Source: Methylobacterium fujisawaense (GTDB lineage Bacteria; Pseudomonadota; Alphaproteobacteria; Rhizobiales; Beijerinckiaceae). From it: a DNA stretch of 64,000 nucleotides. The notes beneath the pieces are model-generated. The model saw only the letters and a list, made by a program, of their open reading frames with translations, was not told the DNA's origin and searched no databases. The stretch covers positions 558,001 through 622,000 of the forward strand of contig NZ_JACJIM010000005.1 of the NCBI RefSeq assembly GCF_014138435.1. Direction: 5' to 3'. Below are positions 1 to 8,545 of this stretch, one piece after another. Both the position numbers and the translations under genes were made by a program. Position 1 is the stretch's first letter, and each line of letters opens with the position of its first letter.

Positions 1-427
1 TCTGCTCCTTCGCCTTGCCGGCGTAGGTGGCGATCGCCTTCGGATCGAGCGACTTCGGGTCGATGTGCAGGCCGTTGCCCGGCTGGAGCACGTTGGCGAC
101 GATGAGGCCGACGATCAACGCCAGCGTCGAGAACGTCAGGAAGTAGATCAGCGCCTTGCCGCCGACGCGTCCGACCTTCTCCAGGTTGGTCATGCCGGCG
201 ATGCCGGAGACGACGGTGAGAAAGATGACCGGGGCGATGATCATCTTGACGAGCTTGATGAAGGCGTCGCCGAGCGGCTTCATCTCGGCACCGAGCTGCG
301 GATAGAAGTGGCCGAGCAGGATGCCGATCGCGACGGCGACCAGGACCTGGAAGTACAGCGTCCGGTACAGCGGCTTCGGTTTGGCGGGCGGATGCGGGGC
401 GGTGAGTGGTGACGGCACGGCAGCCAT
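1..427 (-). CDS. dctA: C4-dicarboxylate transporter DctA, N-terminal part (cut by window edge)
   Basis: Inner-membrane symporter of the DAACS (glutamate/dicarboxylate) family that takes up succinate, malate and fumarate with cations. The 142 visible residues start at an ATG (codon at 425-427) and read MAAVPSPLTAPH, then a first membrane segment (YFQVLVAVAIGILLG), HFYPQLGAEMKPLGDAFIKL, and the family-typical KMIIAPVIFLTVVSGIAGM, followed by a further hydrophobic helix. The C-terminal two thirds lie outside the window. It is divergent from dctB-dctD, and a sigma-54 promoter is found about 120 bases upstream of the start, the known arrangement for DctBD-controlled dctA in rhizobia. Family identity is very secure; substrate range is inferred from the family and neighbours. 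Confidence 0.95.
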   Translation of the reverse strand, partial: MAAVPSPLTAPHPPAKPKPLYRTLYFQVLVAVAIGILLGHFYPQLGAEMKPLGDAFIKLVKMIIAPVIFLTVVSGIAGMTNLEKVGRVGGKALIYFLTFSTLALIVGLIVANVLQPGNGLHIDPKSLDPKAIATYAGKAKEQ

Positions 428-560
428 GGGGCGTTCTCCCTGTCGATAGCTTCGGTTTGGGCGGCTGGCGTCGAAATGGTCCGACGCTGTCCGCGCTTGC
501 TCTTGGCCGTTTGGCTGGCAGCCGTTCACTGACGACATGGCTGCGTTACGTGGCGGGAAT

Positions 561-576
561 GGCAACCGGCATGCCA
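561..576 (-). promoter_or_regulatory. Sigma-54 (-24/-12) promoter of dctA
   Basis: Read on the minus strand this is TGGCATGCCGGTTGCC, a close match to the sigma-54 consensus TGGCACG-N4-TTGCW, with the invariant GG and GC dinucleotides exactly 10 bases apart. It points towards dctA and would place the start of transcription near position 550, leaving a leader of about 120 bases. DctD, encoded next door, is the expected activator. Confidence 0.8.
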
Positions 577-660
577 CCGAAAGGCGGCGAGTTGCATTTC
601 TTCATTTTATTGAAACGAAACGGTTTTTTACGGCCGTGGCGCGACCGCCTGATCGGTTCC

Positions 661-710
661 CGTGCGGATTTCCGCACGCCTCGGGCCGAAGCGTTCCGGC
701 TTTCCGCACG
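661..710. promoter_or_regulatory. Candidate DctD upstream activating sites
   Basis: Positions 661-678 form a perfect inverted repeat with 8-base arms (CGTGCGGA, two bases, TCCGCACG). A second half-site, TTTCCGCAC, recurs at 701-709. They lie about 85-150 bases upstream of the sigma-54 promoter of dctA, the usual distance for enhancer sites bound by NtrC-family activators. Assigning them to DctD is inference from position and symmetry. They fall just upstream of the preferred dctB start. Confidence 0.55.
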
Positions 711-722
711 GGTTGGAGCCCG

Positions 723-2606
723 TTGATCCGCTCGGCGGCACCCGAAAGCGGAGCCCGGACGCCGGACGGAACGCCGTCGCGGCGGGGTCTCGCGATTCTT
801 CTCGGGCTCTGCGCAGTCCTGGCGGCGACGTGGCTCGCAGGCCGCACCGCAGAACGCTGGGCCCTGTCGGATCTGCGGCGGGCCGCCCGCTCGGCCATCG
901 GGCTTCAGGTCGGCGTGCTGCTGGCCGAGATGCAGAAGCAGGCCTCGCTGCCGCTTGCACTCGCCACCGACCCCGAAGTCGTCGCCGCACTCGGGCCGGA
1001 TCCGGGCCGCGGCCTTCTGGATCGCGTCGACAAACGGCTCGCACAAATCGCAGCCGCCACCGGCTCGGCGGTCATCTACGTGATCGGCGCCGATGGGCTC
1101 ACGGTCGCAGCCAGCAATGCCGGGAGCGACCGCAGCTTCGTTGGACAGGATTACGGTTTCCGTCCCTATTTCAAGCAGGCCCTGGCCGGCGGCGCCGGAT
1201 CGCAATTCGCCCTCGGCACGGTCAGCAGCCGGCCCGGCCTGTACCTCGCGCGGCGCGTCGGCACTGGCGCCGGGGTCGTCGTGGTGAAGGTGGAGTTCGA
1301 CGCGGTCGAGGCGGCGTGGCGCGCGGCCCACGAGGTGACCTTCGTCACCGATGCCCGGGGCATCGTCCTCGTCACCAGCGAGCCCGGGTGGCGCTTCGAT
1401 ACCCTCGACGCCATCGATGCCGCCGAGCGTGCCCGGATCGAGGCGGGGCAGGAATTCGGGGCGGCGTCCCTCAAGCGGCTGCCGCTGCATCCGATCGCCG
1501 GCAAGCCGGACGCCGTCCGCGTTGCCCGGGGTGCGCTGCCGGCCTGGACCGCGATCCTGTCGCAGGCCCCCGTGCCCGGCACGGACTGGCGGTTGCATAC
1601 GCTGACACCGGTCGGCACCGCCGTCGAGCGCGAGCGGCTTCAGGCCTGGATCATCGCGGCGCTGGCCACGGCGCTCGTCGGGTATGGGCTCTTCGCCGTG
1701 GCCGACCGCGGCCGCCGGACGCGGACCCGGCTGGCGGAGGCCGCTGCGCGCCGGGCGGAGCTTGAAACCCGGGTCGAGGCGCGGACACGCGCGCTGCGCG
1801 AGACCAACGCGCAGTTGCGCGCCGAGATCGCGGAGCGACAGCGCGGCGAGGCCGAACGCGAGCGCCTCGGCCGCGAATTGGCGCAGGCCGGCCGGCTGGC
1901 GGCCCTGGGCCAGTTCGCGGCCAGCATGGCGCACGAGATCAACCAGCCGTTGGCGGCGATCCGCTCCTACGCCGACAACACCGCGATTCTCATCCGCCGT
2001 GGGCGATCCGACGACGCGGCCGAGAATGCGGCCGCCATCGGCCGGCTCACCGACCGCATCGCGGGCCTCACCCGGCAGCTCAAGGGTTTCGCCCGCCGCG
2101 CCTCGCCGCGACGCGAGCCGGTGGCGCTGCGCGACGTGGTGGCAAACGCCTTGGAACTCGTGACTGCGCGCGCGGCGGCCCTCGACGTCCCGCTCGCGGC
2201 AGACCGGCCCGACCCGGATCTGCGCGTGCTCGGAGACGGTCCGCGGCTGGAGCAGGTTCTGGTCAATCTGCTCCAGAACGCCCTCGACGCGGTGGCGGGC
2301 CGACCGGACGCCCGCGTCGGCCTGCACCTTCGCTCCGACGGTGGCGAGCGCATCGCGGTCGAAGTGGCCGATACCGGGCCCGGCATTCCCGACGCCCTAC
2401 GCAGCCAGGTCTTCGACGCGTTCTTCACGACCAAGGCGGATGGCCTCGGTCTGGGTCTCGCCATCGCCCGCGGGATCGTGGAGGATTGCGGCGGCAACCT
2501 GATCCTGGCGGGCGGCGCGGACGCCGGCACGGTCTTCCGGATGGAGCTGCTCCGGGCGACGGAGAAGAGTCCGGGCGTGGACAAGCCCTTGGGAGCAACA
2601 CCGTGA
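723..2606 (+). CDS. dctB: C4-dicarboxylate sensor histidine kinase DctB
   Basis: Membrane-bound sensor kinase that phosphorylates DctD when periplasmic dicarboxylates are present. In order it has a first membrane helix (GLAILLGLCAVLAATWLAG), a periplasmic sensor region of about 270 residues, a second helix (WIIAALATALVGYGLFAV), a coiled-coil linker rich in Arg/Glu, the H box (FAASMAHEINQPLAAIRSY), the N box (LVNLLQNALDAV), and the G1 (DTGPGIP) and G2 (GLGLGLAI) boxes. The open frame extends upstream to an ATG at 537, but that would cover the dctA promoter and the palindromic activator site. A TTG at 723 preceded by GGAG gives a protein of about 627 residues, close to rhizobial DctB, and is preferred; the true start is uncertain. 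The 3' end overlaps dctD. Confidence 0.9.
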   Translation: MIRSAAPESGARTPDGTPSRRGLAILLGLCAVLAATWLAGRTAERWALSDLRRAARSAIGLQVGVLLAEMQKQASLPLALATDPEVVAALGPDPGRGLLDRVDKRLAQIAAATGSAVIYVIGADGLTVAASNAGSDRSFVGQDYGFRPYFKQALAGGAGSQFALGTVSSRPGLYLARRVGTGAGVVVVKVEFDAVEAAWRAAHEVTFVTDARGIVLVTSEPGWRFDTLDAIDAAERARIEAGQEFGAASLKRLPLHPIAGKPDAVRVARGALPAWTAILSQAPVPGTDWRLHTLTPVGTAVERERLQAWIIAALATALVGYGLFAVADRGRRTRTRLAEAAARRAELETRVEARTRALRETNAQLRAEIAERQRGEAERERLGRELAQAGRLAALGQFAASMAHEINQPLAAIRSYADNTAILIRRGRSDDAAENAAAIGRLTDRIAGLTRQLKGFARRASPRREPVALRDVVANALELVTARAAALDVPLAADRPDPDLRVLGDGPRLEQVLVNLLQNALDAVAGRPDARVGLHLRSDGGERIAVEVADTGPGIPDALRSQVFDAFFTTKADGLGLGLAIARGIVEDCGGNLILAGGADAGTVFRMELLRATEKSPGVDKPLGATP

Positions 2607-3958
2607 GCGGATCGGCGGACGCGGAGGCGGCGACCGAGCGCGTCGTCTTCATCGACGACGAGGCGGAGGTTCGCCGGGCCAATTGCCAAAGCCTGGAACT
2701 GGAGGGATTTGCCGTCGAGGCCTTCGCCGCGGCAGAGGCGGCTCTGGCGGCGATCCTGGCCGCGCCTCCCGGCGTGGTGGTCACCGACGTGCGGCTGCCC
2801 GGACTCGACGGCGTCGGCCTGCTGGCGCGCCTGCGCCGGGTGGATCCGGACCTGCCTGTCATCCTGATCACCGGCCACGGCGACATCCGCATGGCTGTGG
2901 CCGCCATGCAGGGCGGCGCCTACGACTTCCTGGCCAAGCCCTATCCCGCGGAAGCGCTCGTCGCCTCCGTGCGCCGGGCGCTGGAGCGGCGGCGGCTCGT
3001 GATGGAGAACCGGGCGCTGCGGGCACGGCTCGACGCGGCGATCGAGGAGGATCCGGCGTTCCTCGGGATCTCTCAGGAGATCGCGAACCTGCGCGCCCTC
3101 GTGCGCGAGGTGGCGCAGGCCGATGTCGATGTGCTCGTCTTCGGTGAGACGGGATCCGGCAAGGAGGTGGTGGCGAGCGCCCTGCACCGCTGGAGCCGGC
3201 GCTCCGGGCGGAATCTCGTGGCGATGAATTGCGGGGCGCTGCCGGACAGCGTCGTCGAGAGCGAATTGTTCGGCCACGAGGCCGGGGCCTTCACCGGGGC
3301 GCTGAAGCGCCGGATCGGTCGGATCGAGCACGCACAGGGCGGAACGCTCTTCCTCGACGAGATCGAGAGCATGCCGCTGCCGCTGCAGGTCAAGCTGCTT
3401 CGGGTGCTTCAGGAGCGCACCGTGGAACCGCTGGGCACGAACGAGGTGCGGCCGGTCGACATGCGGGTCGTCGCTGCCACGAAGGTCGATCTCGGGCAGG
3501 CGGCCGCTCAGGGCACCTTCCGGGACGACCTCTATCACCGCCTCAACGTCATCACGATCGCGATCCCGCCCCTGCGTGACCGGGGCGAGGACGTGATGCT
3601 GCTCTTCCAGCACTTCCTGCGCCGCGCCGCCGAGCGGTTCGGACGGCCGGTGCCGCCGGTCACGCCGTCCATCCGCGATCATCTGCGCCGTCACCCCTGG
3701 CCGGGCAATGTCCGCGAACTCGGCCATTTCGCCGAGCGTTGCGCCCTCGGGCTCGGAGCCGTGCCGCAATCCGCCACTGAGGCGGCGGCCGACAGCCTCA
3801 CCGATCAGGTGGATCGTTTCGAGCGGCAGTTGATCCGCGACGAGTTGATCATGGCCGGCGGCGATGTCCGCGCGGCCGCCGAGGCGCTCGGACTGCCCCG
3901 CAAGACGCTTTACGACAAGATGGCGCGTCACGGCCTGACGCCGGGCGACTTTCGCTAG
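2603..3958 (+). CDS. dctD: C4-dicarboxylate response regulator DctD (NtrC family)
   Basis: Sigma-54-dependent activator of dctA. The GTG start overlaps the dctB stop (GTGA), indicating translational coupling. The receiver domain covers residues 12-130, with acidic pocket D18/D19, phosphoacceptor D62 (TDVRLPG), T90 and K112. The AAA+ domain follows with Walker A (GETGSGKE), the GAFTGA loop that contacts sigma-54, and Walker B (GTLFLDEIE). The C-terminal Fis-type helix-turn-helix (DVRAAAEALGLPRKTLYDKM) binds DNA. All catalytic residues appear intact and the length (451 residues) is normal. A sigma-54 promoter and a palindrome in front of dctA are the expected targets. Confidence 0.93.
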   Translation: MSGSADAEAATERVVFIDDEAEVRRANCQSLELEGFAVEAFAAAEAALAAILAAPPGVVVTDVRLPGLDGVGLLARLRRVDPDLPVILITGHGDIRMAVAAMQGGAYDFLAKPYPAEALVASVRRALERRRLVMENRALRARLDAAIEEDPAFLGISQEIANLRALVREVAQADVDVLVFGETGSGKEVVASALHRWSRRSGRNLVAMNCGALPDSVVESELFGHEAGAFTGALKRRIGRIEHAQGGTLFLDEIESMPLPLQVKLLRVLQERTVEPLGTNEVRPVDMRVVAATKVDLGQAAAQGTFRDDLYHRLNVITIAIPPLRDRGEDVMLLFQHFLRRAAERFGRPVPPVTPSIRDHLRRHPWPGNVRELGHFAERCALGLGAVPQSATEAAADSLTDQVDRFERQLIRDELIMAGGDVRAAAEALGLPRKTLYDKMARHGLTPGDFR

Positions 3959-4104
3959 GGGCGCCCGTTCGACCTGTTGCCCGGACCGAAGGGCGCGACC
4001 GACGCGTGTGGCGCCGCGGTCCGGGCAAGCTACCGAAAAGGGGTAAGCGGACAAGTGCGGAAACGGCTTAGCGTGGCGGACGGATCAGCCTCGCCGAGCC
4101 GCCT

Positions 4105-4341
4105 ATGCCGCGTTATTTCATCGATCTGCACGACGGAACCGACATCGTCCGCGACAGAGACGGCTACGACCTGCCGAGCCTTGAGGCCGCCCGGTCTCAG
4201 GCTGTGAAGATCATGACACGTATCGCGCAGGGATTCTCCGACGCGCCCGGCCGGCAGGACTACATGGCGGCTGTCCGCGACGAGATGGGGGTGGTGCGGA
4301 TGCGCCTGCGCGTATCGCTCGACGCGGACCCCGTCGGCTGA
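4105..4341 (+). CDS. DUF6894-type small protein
   Basis: A 78-residue soluble protein starting MPRYFIDLHDG. It contains the sequence pattern common to small DUF6894 proteins of Methylobacterium and relatives: a short beta hairpin (YFIDLHDGTDIVRD), a D-L-P-S-L-E-A-A-R turn, then a helix and a final strand (VVRMRLRVSLD). No catalytic motif is visible and the function of the family is unknown. It stands alone about 150 bases after dctD on the same strand. Confidence 0.75.
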   Translation: MPRYFIDLHDGTDIVRDRDGYDLPSLEAARSQAVKIMTRIAQGFSDAPGRQDYMAAVRDEMGVVRMRLRVSLDADPVG

Positions 4342-4945
4342 CGCCGCGGCAGCCACTGCGGGCGTACGCGGTCAGAAGCGCCCCGACGCAATACCGGTAA
4401 TTCGGACCGGGCCGAGGGAGAGGCGACTGCAGGGCCGCTGCATGGGCGGCGGGTGCCCCGACGCCAGAGGACTATCTTTATCGCGCTCGAAGGCGCAGAG
4501 TGAGACCATCATCGGATCGACTGATCCAGGCGCCGGTGACGGAGGGCCTGCGCCCCCGCCTGCAATGGACAGGCGTGCTTGGCAAACATCCCGTCAGTTT
4601 CAGGACGGTTCCGCTCTCATCAGGTGCGCCAAGCCTATCGGCTGCATCGGCCTGCATCCGAGCGTGGGGTGCTGACGCTCCGTTCCTATACCGGGTACGG
4701 CGCGCATGACGGCCCAACGGAGATTCGACCGCTTGCCATCCGGCCGTCCGACAGATCCCGGAGCCGGTCCTATCCTGCCTCCGAACGTGACGCGGAGCGC
4801 GATCATGGCAACCGAATCGAGCCGCGGGCCCAGCGAGTCAAAGAAAGCGGAAGAGCCGCCGGTGACCGTCAACAGGGCGGCTCCGTCGATTGTGGGCCTC
4901 GCCGAGCCCCGCGGTCGTGGCTGACACGATGGCGGAAATCGGGAG
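4342..4945. other. No convincing gene
   Basis: Six hundred bases with several short open frames on both strands but none with recognisable composition or family features. The best of them is a 39-codon frame from ATG 4805 (MATESSRGPSESKKAEEP), charged and of low complexity, with only a weak ribosome site. I see no clear hairpin or repeat. Confidence 0.4.
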
Positions 4946-5188
4946 ATGACAATCGTGGTCGAGCCGTACTCAGCACCGCCTTGCCCGGTGATGCAAAGAT
5001 TGATCAGGATGGTTGCACGTTCATCGCAGCTGCCTGGTCTTCAGGAGCGTGGGTGGCTGATCGATCAGCTCACGGACCTCGAAGCCGAAGGTATCGCCGC
5101 AGATGCGCATCGGCGCACCCTGGACGCGATCCGGGCGACGCGGCTGAAGCTCCGCATCGAGAGCCTTTTACCGATGGCTTCGGCCTAG
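4946..5188 (+). CDS. Hypothetical protein, 80 residues
   Basis: A small soluble, mostly helical protein (MTIVVEPYSAPP, then RLIRMVARSSQLPGLQERG and a charged helix). Codon use fits the neighbours, with high G or C in third positions. A ribosome site (GGGAG, about 5 bases upstream) is present. There is no family I recognise, and no signal peptide or membrane segment. It could be a minor regulator or an uncharacterised stress protein; the sequence does not decide this. Confidence 0.5.
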   Translation: MTIVVEPYSAPPCPVMQRLIRMVARSSQLPGLQERGWLIDQLTDLEAEGIAADAHRRTLDAIRATRLKLRIESLLPMASA

Positions 5189-5355
5189 AACAGGCACTGA
5201 TCTATCCGCAGACGGTCGCATGCGCGGCCATTCAGGACTGCTCTTCAAGCGCCCGTCGAACCGGGGAGGGCGGATACCGAGCCGGATACCCGGATCCGCT
5301 AGACGGCGCGACAGCACCGAGCATCGCTCAACGGCCCTTAAGTCAGGAGGACAGA

Positions 5356-5724
5356 ATGCACGTCATGCGCTGGTTGACCAGCAAAATCATCGGTCTTTTC
5401 CTTGGCGAAACTCAAAGTCGCAGGGCGAATACGATGTCCAAAGAGCGCGAAGCCGGCACCTTCGAAGGCGGGTATTCCACGAAATCCCGACAGTTCGAAA
5501 GCGATTACAATGCAGCAACGCGAATGCTCAAGCTGCGGATCGATGAGCGCTTTCCGGACAGCTACTATGCCAGGCTGAGTTCCGACAGAAACAGCTCTTA
5601 CGATTATGGTCAGGATCGCGCGCTGGCGATCGACACCATATCGACGGCCATCGCCATGGCCCTGCGCGGCGGTGCTTCCGTGGAACAAGCCGCGGCCGCT
5701 GGGGCGGCGAGTGTGAGGATCTGA
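5356..5724 (+). CDS. Hypothetical protein, 122 residues
   Basis: Begins at ATG 5356 with a near-perfect ribosome site AGGAGG five bases upstream, which decides the start inside a longer open frame. The N-terminus (MHVMRWLTSKIIGLFLG) could be a short amphipathic or membrane-attached helix. The middle is charged with several tyrosines (YDYGQDRALAIDTI), and the end is an Ala-rich helix. No known domain was recognised. Confidence 0.6.
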   Translation: MHVMRWLTSKIIGLFLGETQSRRANTMSKEREAGTFEGGYSTKSRQFESDYNAATRMLKLRIDERFPDSYYARLSSDRNSSYDYGQDRALAIDTISTAIAMALRGGASVEQAAAAGAASVRI

Positions 5725-6057
5725 AGGCAGCGTGCAGCTTCGTTCGGGTAACCGGGGACCCGGATTGGGAATTCATGGCGCGGTCGGTATGGAAACCGCC
5801 GCCTAGCTTCGCGCCGCTGATTTGCACCGCCAAAATCTTCTGCGCCGCGTGTCAAACATCCTGCATTTTGACTTAGTGCTTGTGATTATCTCTCCGATGC
5901 CGTACAGATGATAAATCGACTTTTGGCCAGATATTCGGCCGCATCGCCTCAACAGGGCGAGCGCTCTGCATCTCTCCCATTTTCGAAAATTCGCGACCGA
6001 GCGCGTGCATGGCGTGCGCTCGACCTATTTAACTACCTATAACGATATGGAATATCT
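5725..6057. other. Leader/promoter region of the cold-shock gene
   Basis: Non-coding and clearly more AT-rich than its surroundings, especially 5860-5930 and 6025-6057. Cold-shock genes usually have long structured leaders, so this probably holds the promoter and a 5' leader. I could not identify a confident -35/-10 pair. Confidence 0.45.
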
Positions 6058-6267
6058 ATGAGCATCGGCACCGTTAAGTGGTTCAACGACACCAAGGGCT
6101 TCGGCTTCATCCAGCCGGATGACGGCGGCAAGGACGTGTTCGTGCACATCTCCGCCGTCGAGCGTGCCGGCATGCAGGGTCTGACCGAAGGCCAGAAGGT
6201 CTCCTACGAAATGGAAACCGATCGCCGCAGCGGCAAGCAGTCCGCCGGCAGCCTTCAGGCCGTCTGA
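6058..6267 (+). CDS. Cold-shock protein (CspA family)
   Basis: A 69-residue single cold-shock domain, an OB-fold that binds single-stranded RNA and DNA and melts RNA structure. Both RNA-binding motifs are present: RNP1 (KGFGFI, in NDTKGFGFIQPDDGG) and RNP2 (VFVHIS). Length and start (MSIGTVKWFND) are typical of alphaproteobacterial CspA-type proteins. It lies in front of a DUF6481 gene, with a strong hairpin between the two. Several paralogues are normal per genome, so no number or letter is assigned. Confidence 0.95.
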   Translation: MSIGTVKWFNDTKGFGFIQPDDGGKDVFVHISAVERAGMQGLTEGQKVSYEMETDRRSGKQSAGSLQAV

Positions 6268-6296
6268 GCCACACTCCGTCTTCCAAGACGCGTCTC

Positions 6297-6322
6297 GAAG
6301 CCGTTCCCCCGGGGGCGGCTTC
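6297..6322 (+). terminator. Hairpin terminator after the cold-shock gene
   Basis: GAAGCCG and CGGCTTC form a 7-base stem around an inner CCCC/GGGG pairing, 30 bases after the cold-shock stop codon. It lacks a long U run, so it may be a partial terminator or an RNA-stabilising structure limiting read-through into the next gene. Confidence 0.5.
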
Positions 6323-6372
6323 ATCTGTATTTCGCAGCCAAAGCTTAGCTCTGGCGCGCACAAGGAATATTC

Positions 6373-6735
6373 GTGGGACCATACAAAGCAAGTCAGCTTG
6401 TTGACCATCTGGCGGCGATCGCCAAGTCGCGACAGGACACCCTGGCCCGGTTCCGGGCCCGCCCGTCAGCCGACGATCCGGCCCTTCGCGCCCGGCAGGC
6501 AGCCCGCCAGGCTGTGGTCGCGGCGCGGACCGCACGCAACACCGAGCGTGTGGTCGCCCGCCTCGCCGACGAAGCCGCACGCGAGGCTGAGAGTCTCGCT
6601 GCCAGCGCGCAGGCCGAAGCCGACCGGATTCGGTTGGTCGCCGAGGCAGCGGCTTTGCAGACGGCCCGCGCCGCTGAGCAGAAGGCCGCCCGCGACGCGC
6701 GCTTCGCCGCTCGCAAGGCCAGAGCCCGCCGGTAA
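6373..6735 (+). CDS. DUF6481 family protein
   Basis: A 120-residue, very Ala/Arg-rich, wholly helical protein starting at GTG 6373 (MGPYKASQLVDHLAAIAKSR). The opening pattern and the long charged coiled-coil-like body match DUF6481 proteins, which often sit next to cold-shock genes in these bacteria. Function is unknown; the basic C-terminus (FAARKARARR) would suit nucleic-acid contact. Sharing a transcript with the cold-shock gene is possible but a strong hairpin lies between them. Confidence 0.7.
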   Translation: MGPYKASQLVDHLAAIAKSRQDTLARFRARPSADDPALRARQAARQAVVAARTARNTERVVARLADEAAREAESLAASAQAEADRIRLVAEAAALQTARAAEQKAARDARFAARKARARR

Positions 6736-6776
6736 GCCGGTCGCTCCCCGCTCAGCGCTTCTTTGGAGGACGAAAC

Positions 6777-6974
6777 ATGTCTCACAAGTTCAAGATCGGC
6801 CAGCACGTGCGACAGCTGGGGACCAGCTATACGGGCAACAAGGGTATCGTCGACGGCCTGTTCGAAGTGGTCCGCCTGACACCGGATGACCGCTCCGGCG
6901 AACCCACCTACCGGATCCGGTCCGACGGCGGTGAGCGCGCGGCACGGGAAGGCGAACTCGTTCCGGCCTCTTGA
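6777..6974 (+). CDS. Small conserved-type hypothetical protein (65 residues)
   Basis: Starts MSHKFKIGQHVRQLG with a good ribosome site (GGAGG, 8 bases upstream). The pattern of a short beta-rich domain (hydrophobic strands, GIVDGLFEVVRLTPDD, YRIRSDGGERAAREGEL) is shared by small rhizobial proteins of unknown function and looks like an SH3/KOW-like barrel. No enzymatic residues can be proposed. Confidence 0.65.
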   Translation: MSHKFKIGQHVRQLGTSYTGNKGIVDGLFEVVRLTPDDRSGEPTYRIRSDGGERAAREGELVPAS

Positions 6975-7514
6975 TCCATCCGGCCCGACCGGGCTTCCGC
7001 ACGGCCGTTGCGTCCGGCAACGCTGCGGGGGGCGATCGGGCCAGAGAAGAACGCCCTGAGGGAACGCTGCTGAAGCCGCCGCGGCTGTGGCCGCGATCGA
7101 CGCGGCGAGCCGAGCGCCACTCTCAGGACCGACAGGGACGATGATCCGTCCCGGCCTCGCCTGCCGCGGCGCAAGCCGAGGGAGATTGGCGGCCACACGG
7201 TGCGATCATCGGAGCGCCGCGCGATCTGCTGCGAGCAGAGCTACGGCGTCCGATCTCGTTTCTTCCAAAGATCGGCAAAGCTGCGACGATTGTTTCGAGC
7301 AGGGCATCTCGGATGCTCTGCCATGCCCGTACCGATCATCCGTCGCGACGGCACGAGCGATGGAGTTTGCGATGCACAGGCGCGCATCCTCTCGCTCGGC
7401 CTTCGGCTGCCCGTCGGCTCACGGCGAGTGTTCCCGCGCGGGAACCGGGTCCCGGAGCCAAACCATCATCGATCGCTGCTGCGAACCCGACATGTTCAGA
7501 CAAGAGGATGTTTC
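6975..7514. other. No convincing gene
   Basis: About 540 bases with only overlapping short frames in several phases. No recognisable family, repeat or strong hairpin was found. A promoter for the following small gene probably lies near the right end, but no clear element is visible. Confidence 0.35.
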
Positions 7515-7787
7515 ATGCCCCCGGCCGGCGCCCATTCCCCCGAGGCGGCCATGATCGAGCCCAATCAGACCGCCTATATCCTCAAGGTGACGCGCCCCGA
7601 CGAGGCGGAACTATCCGGTTCCTTGGTGATGTTCTACGCCGTGATCACGACCTCCGAAGACGAGGCGCTTGCGGTCGTGCGCCAGGCCGTGAAAGCGGAT
7701 GCGGTGGTCGAGCCAACGGGCGTCCGCCTCGCTCAACAGACGGCCAGCGCCCTCAACCTGGAGGCGGGTCTCGCAAGAGCACTCTGA
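7515..7787 (+). CDS. Hypothetical protein, 90 residues
   Basis: Starts at ATG 7515 after AGAGG; an internal ATG at 7551 (MIEPNQTAYILKVTRPDE) is an alternative. The body is a plausible small alpha/beta domain with strands (AYILKVTRP, FYAVITTSEDEALAVVRQAV) and a C-terminal helix. No family recognised, no membrane segment. Confidence 0.5.
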   Translation: MPPAGAHSPEAAMIEPNQTAYILKVTRPDEAELSGSLVMFYAVITTSEDEALAVVRQAVKADAVVEPTGVRLAQQTASALNLEAGLARAL

Positions 7788-7894
7788 CGCGTCTTCCAGG
7801 GCTGCCCCGGTCGTCGAGCGGGATCTCGTGTCGCCAGCCCGGCGGTGCGGCGACAGGCAGTGAACGGGGAACCTCCGCCAAGGAAATCGACCGC

Positions 7895-8137
7895 TTGGTA
7901 GAAACCGAGCGCGTGCTTGCGGTCACCGACCGTCTCTGGCGTGCCGAGATGCATCGGATCTTCGGTCCCGACGCGGTGCTGCTCCACGGCTTCGGGGAGG
8001 ACCGTCAGGGCGCGCCTGGAACACGCCTGCGGTCGACCTTCGAAGACAGACGCAGCGCGATCGCGGCTTGGCGGCGGGTGAGGAGTCCGGCGCCTTCGCG
8101 CACCTTTACGGGCAGGCCGGTCGTCCCGGGAGCCTAA
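7895..8137 (+). CDS. Possible small hypothetical protein (80 residues)
   Basis: From TTG 7895, preceded by AAGGAAA, the frame reads MVETERVLAVTDRLWRAEMH, continues through FGPDAVLLHGFGEDRQGAPG, and ends in a basic tail. Codon use is biased to G/C in third positions as in real genes here, and the residue pattern looks protein-like. The start codon is weak and no family is recognised, so this remains a tentative gene. Confidence 0.35.
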   Translation: MVETERVLAVTDRLWRAEMHRIFGPDAVLLHGFGEDRQGAPGTRLRSTFEDRRSAIAAWRRVRSPAPSRTFTGRPVVPGA

Positions 8138-8389
8138 CGCCCCTCATCGCAGAGCGGCGATGACCGTCCGCGCGAAAATCGGACACGGGGCCCTTTTGAT
8201 GCGCGTTCCGGATGTGCAACGCAGCCGCCGCGGATCTCCGAACTGGCGAAACCCGCGCTCAGCCGCCCTCCGATAGTCGTCCCACCGTCGACACCCTGCG
8301 TTGGGAGTGGCGTTTTGGCTTCGGACGGCGCATAGCTTCGGCATCCCTCCGCGCAATCCCGTGCCCTGGGCGACGAAGCGGAGGCCGAG

Positions 8390-8545
8390 ATGGCACGCGA
8401 ATTTACGACCGGCAAAGCGCAGGCTGTTACGCCCGAGGACTTCAACGAGCGCGTCAAGCGTCTTTTCGCCGACAAGCCCGACCCGCGAAAGGCCGAGCCG
8501 AAGGGCAAAAACTACAAGTCGAACAATCCGTTCACAAAGAGCTGA
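8390..8545 (+). CDS. Small basic hypothetical protein, 51 residues
   Basis: ATG 8390 follows a ribosome site GCGGAGG by five bases. The product (MAREFTTGKAQAVTPEDFNE, then KRLFADKPDPRK and a Lys/Asn-rich tail ending FTKS) is hydrophilic and well formed. Codon use matches the genome. No function is known to me. It is easily missed because of its size. Confidence 0.6.
   Translation: MAREFTTGKAQAVTPEDFNERVKRLFADKPDPRKAEPKGKNYKSNNPFTKS

Noticed and set aside
546..2327. Long minus-strand frame opposite dctB (593 codons)
   Set aside because: Arg/Gly/Pro-rich translation without any domain; it is the shadow of the high-GC dctB frame, whose kinase motifs are unambiguous.
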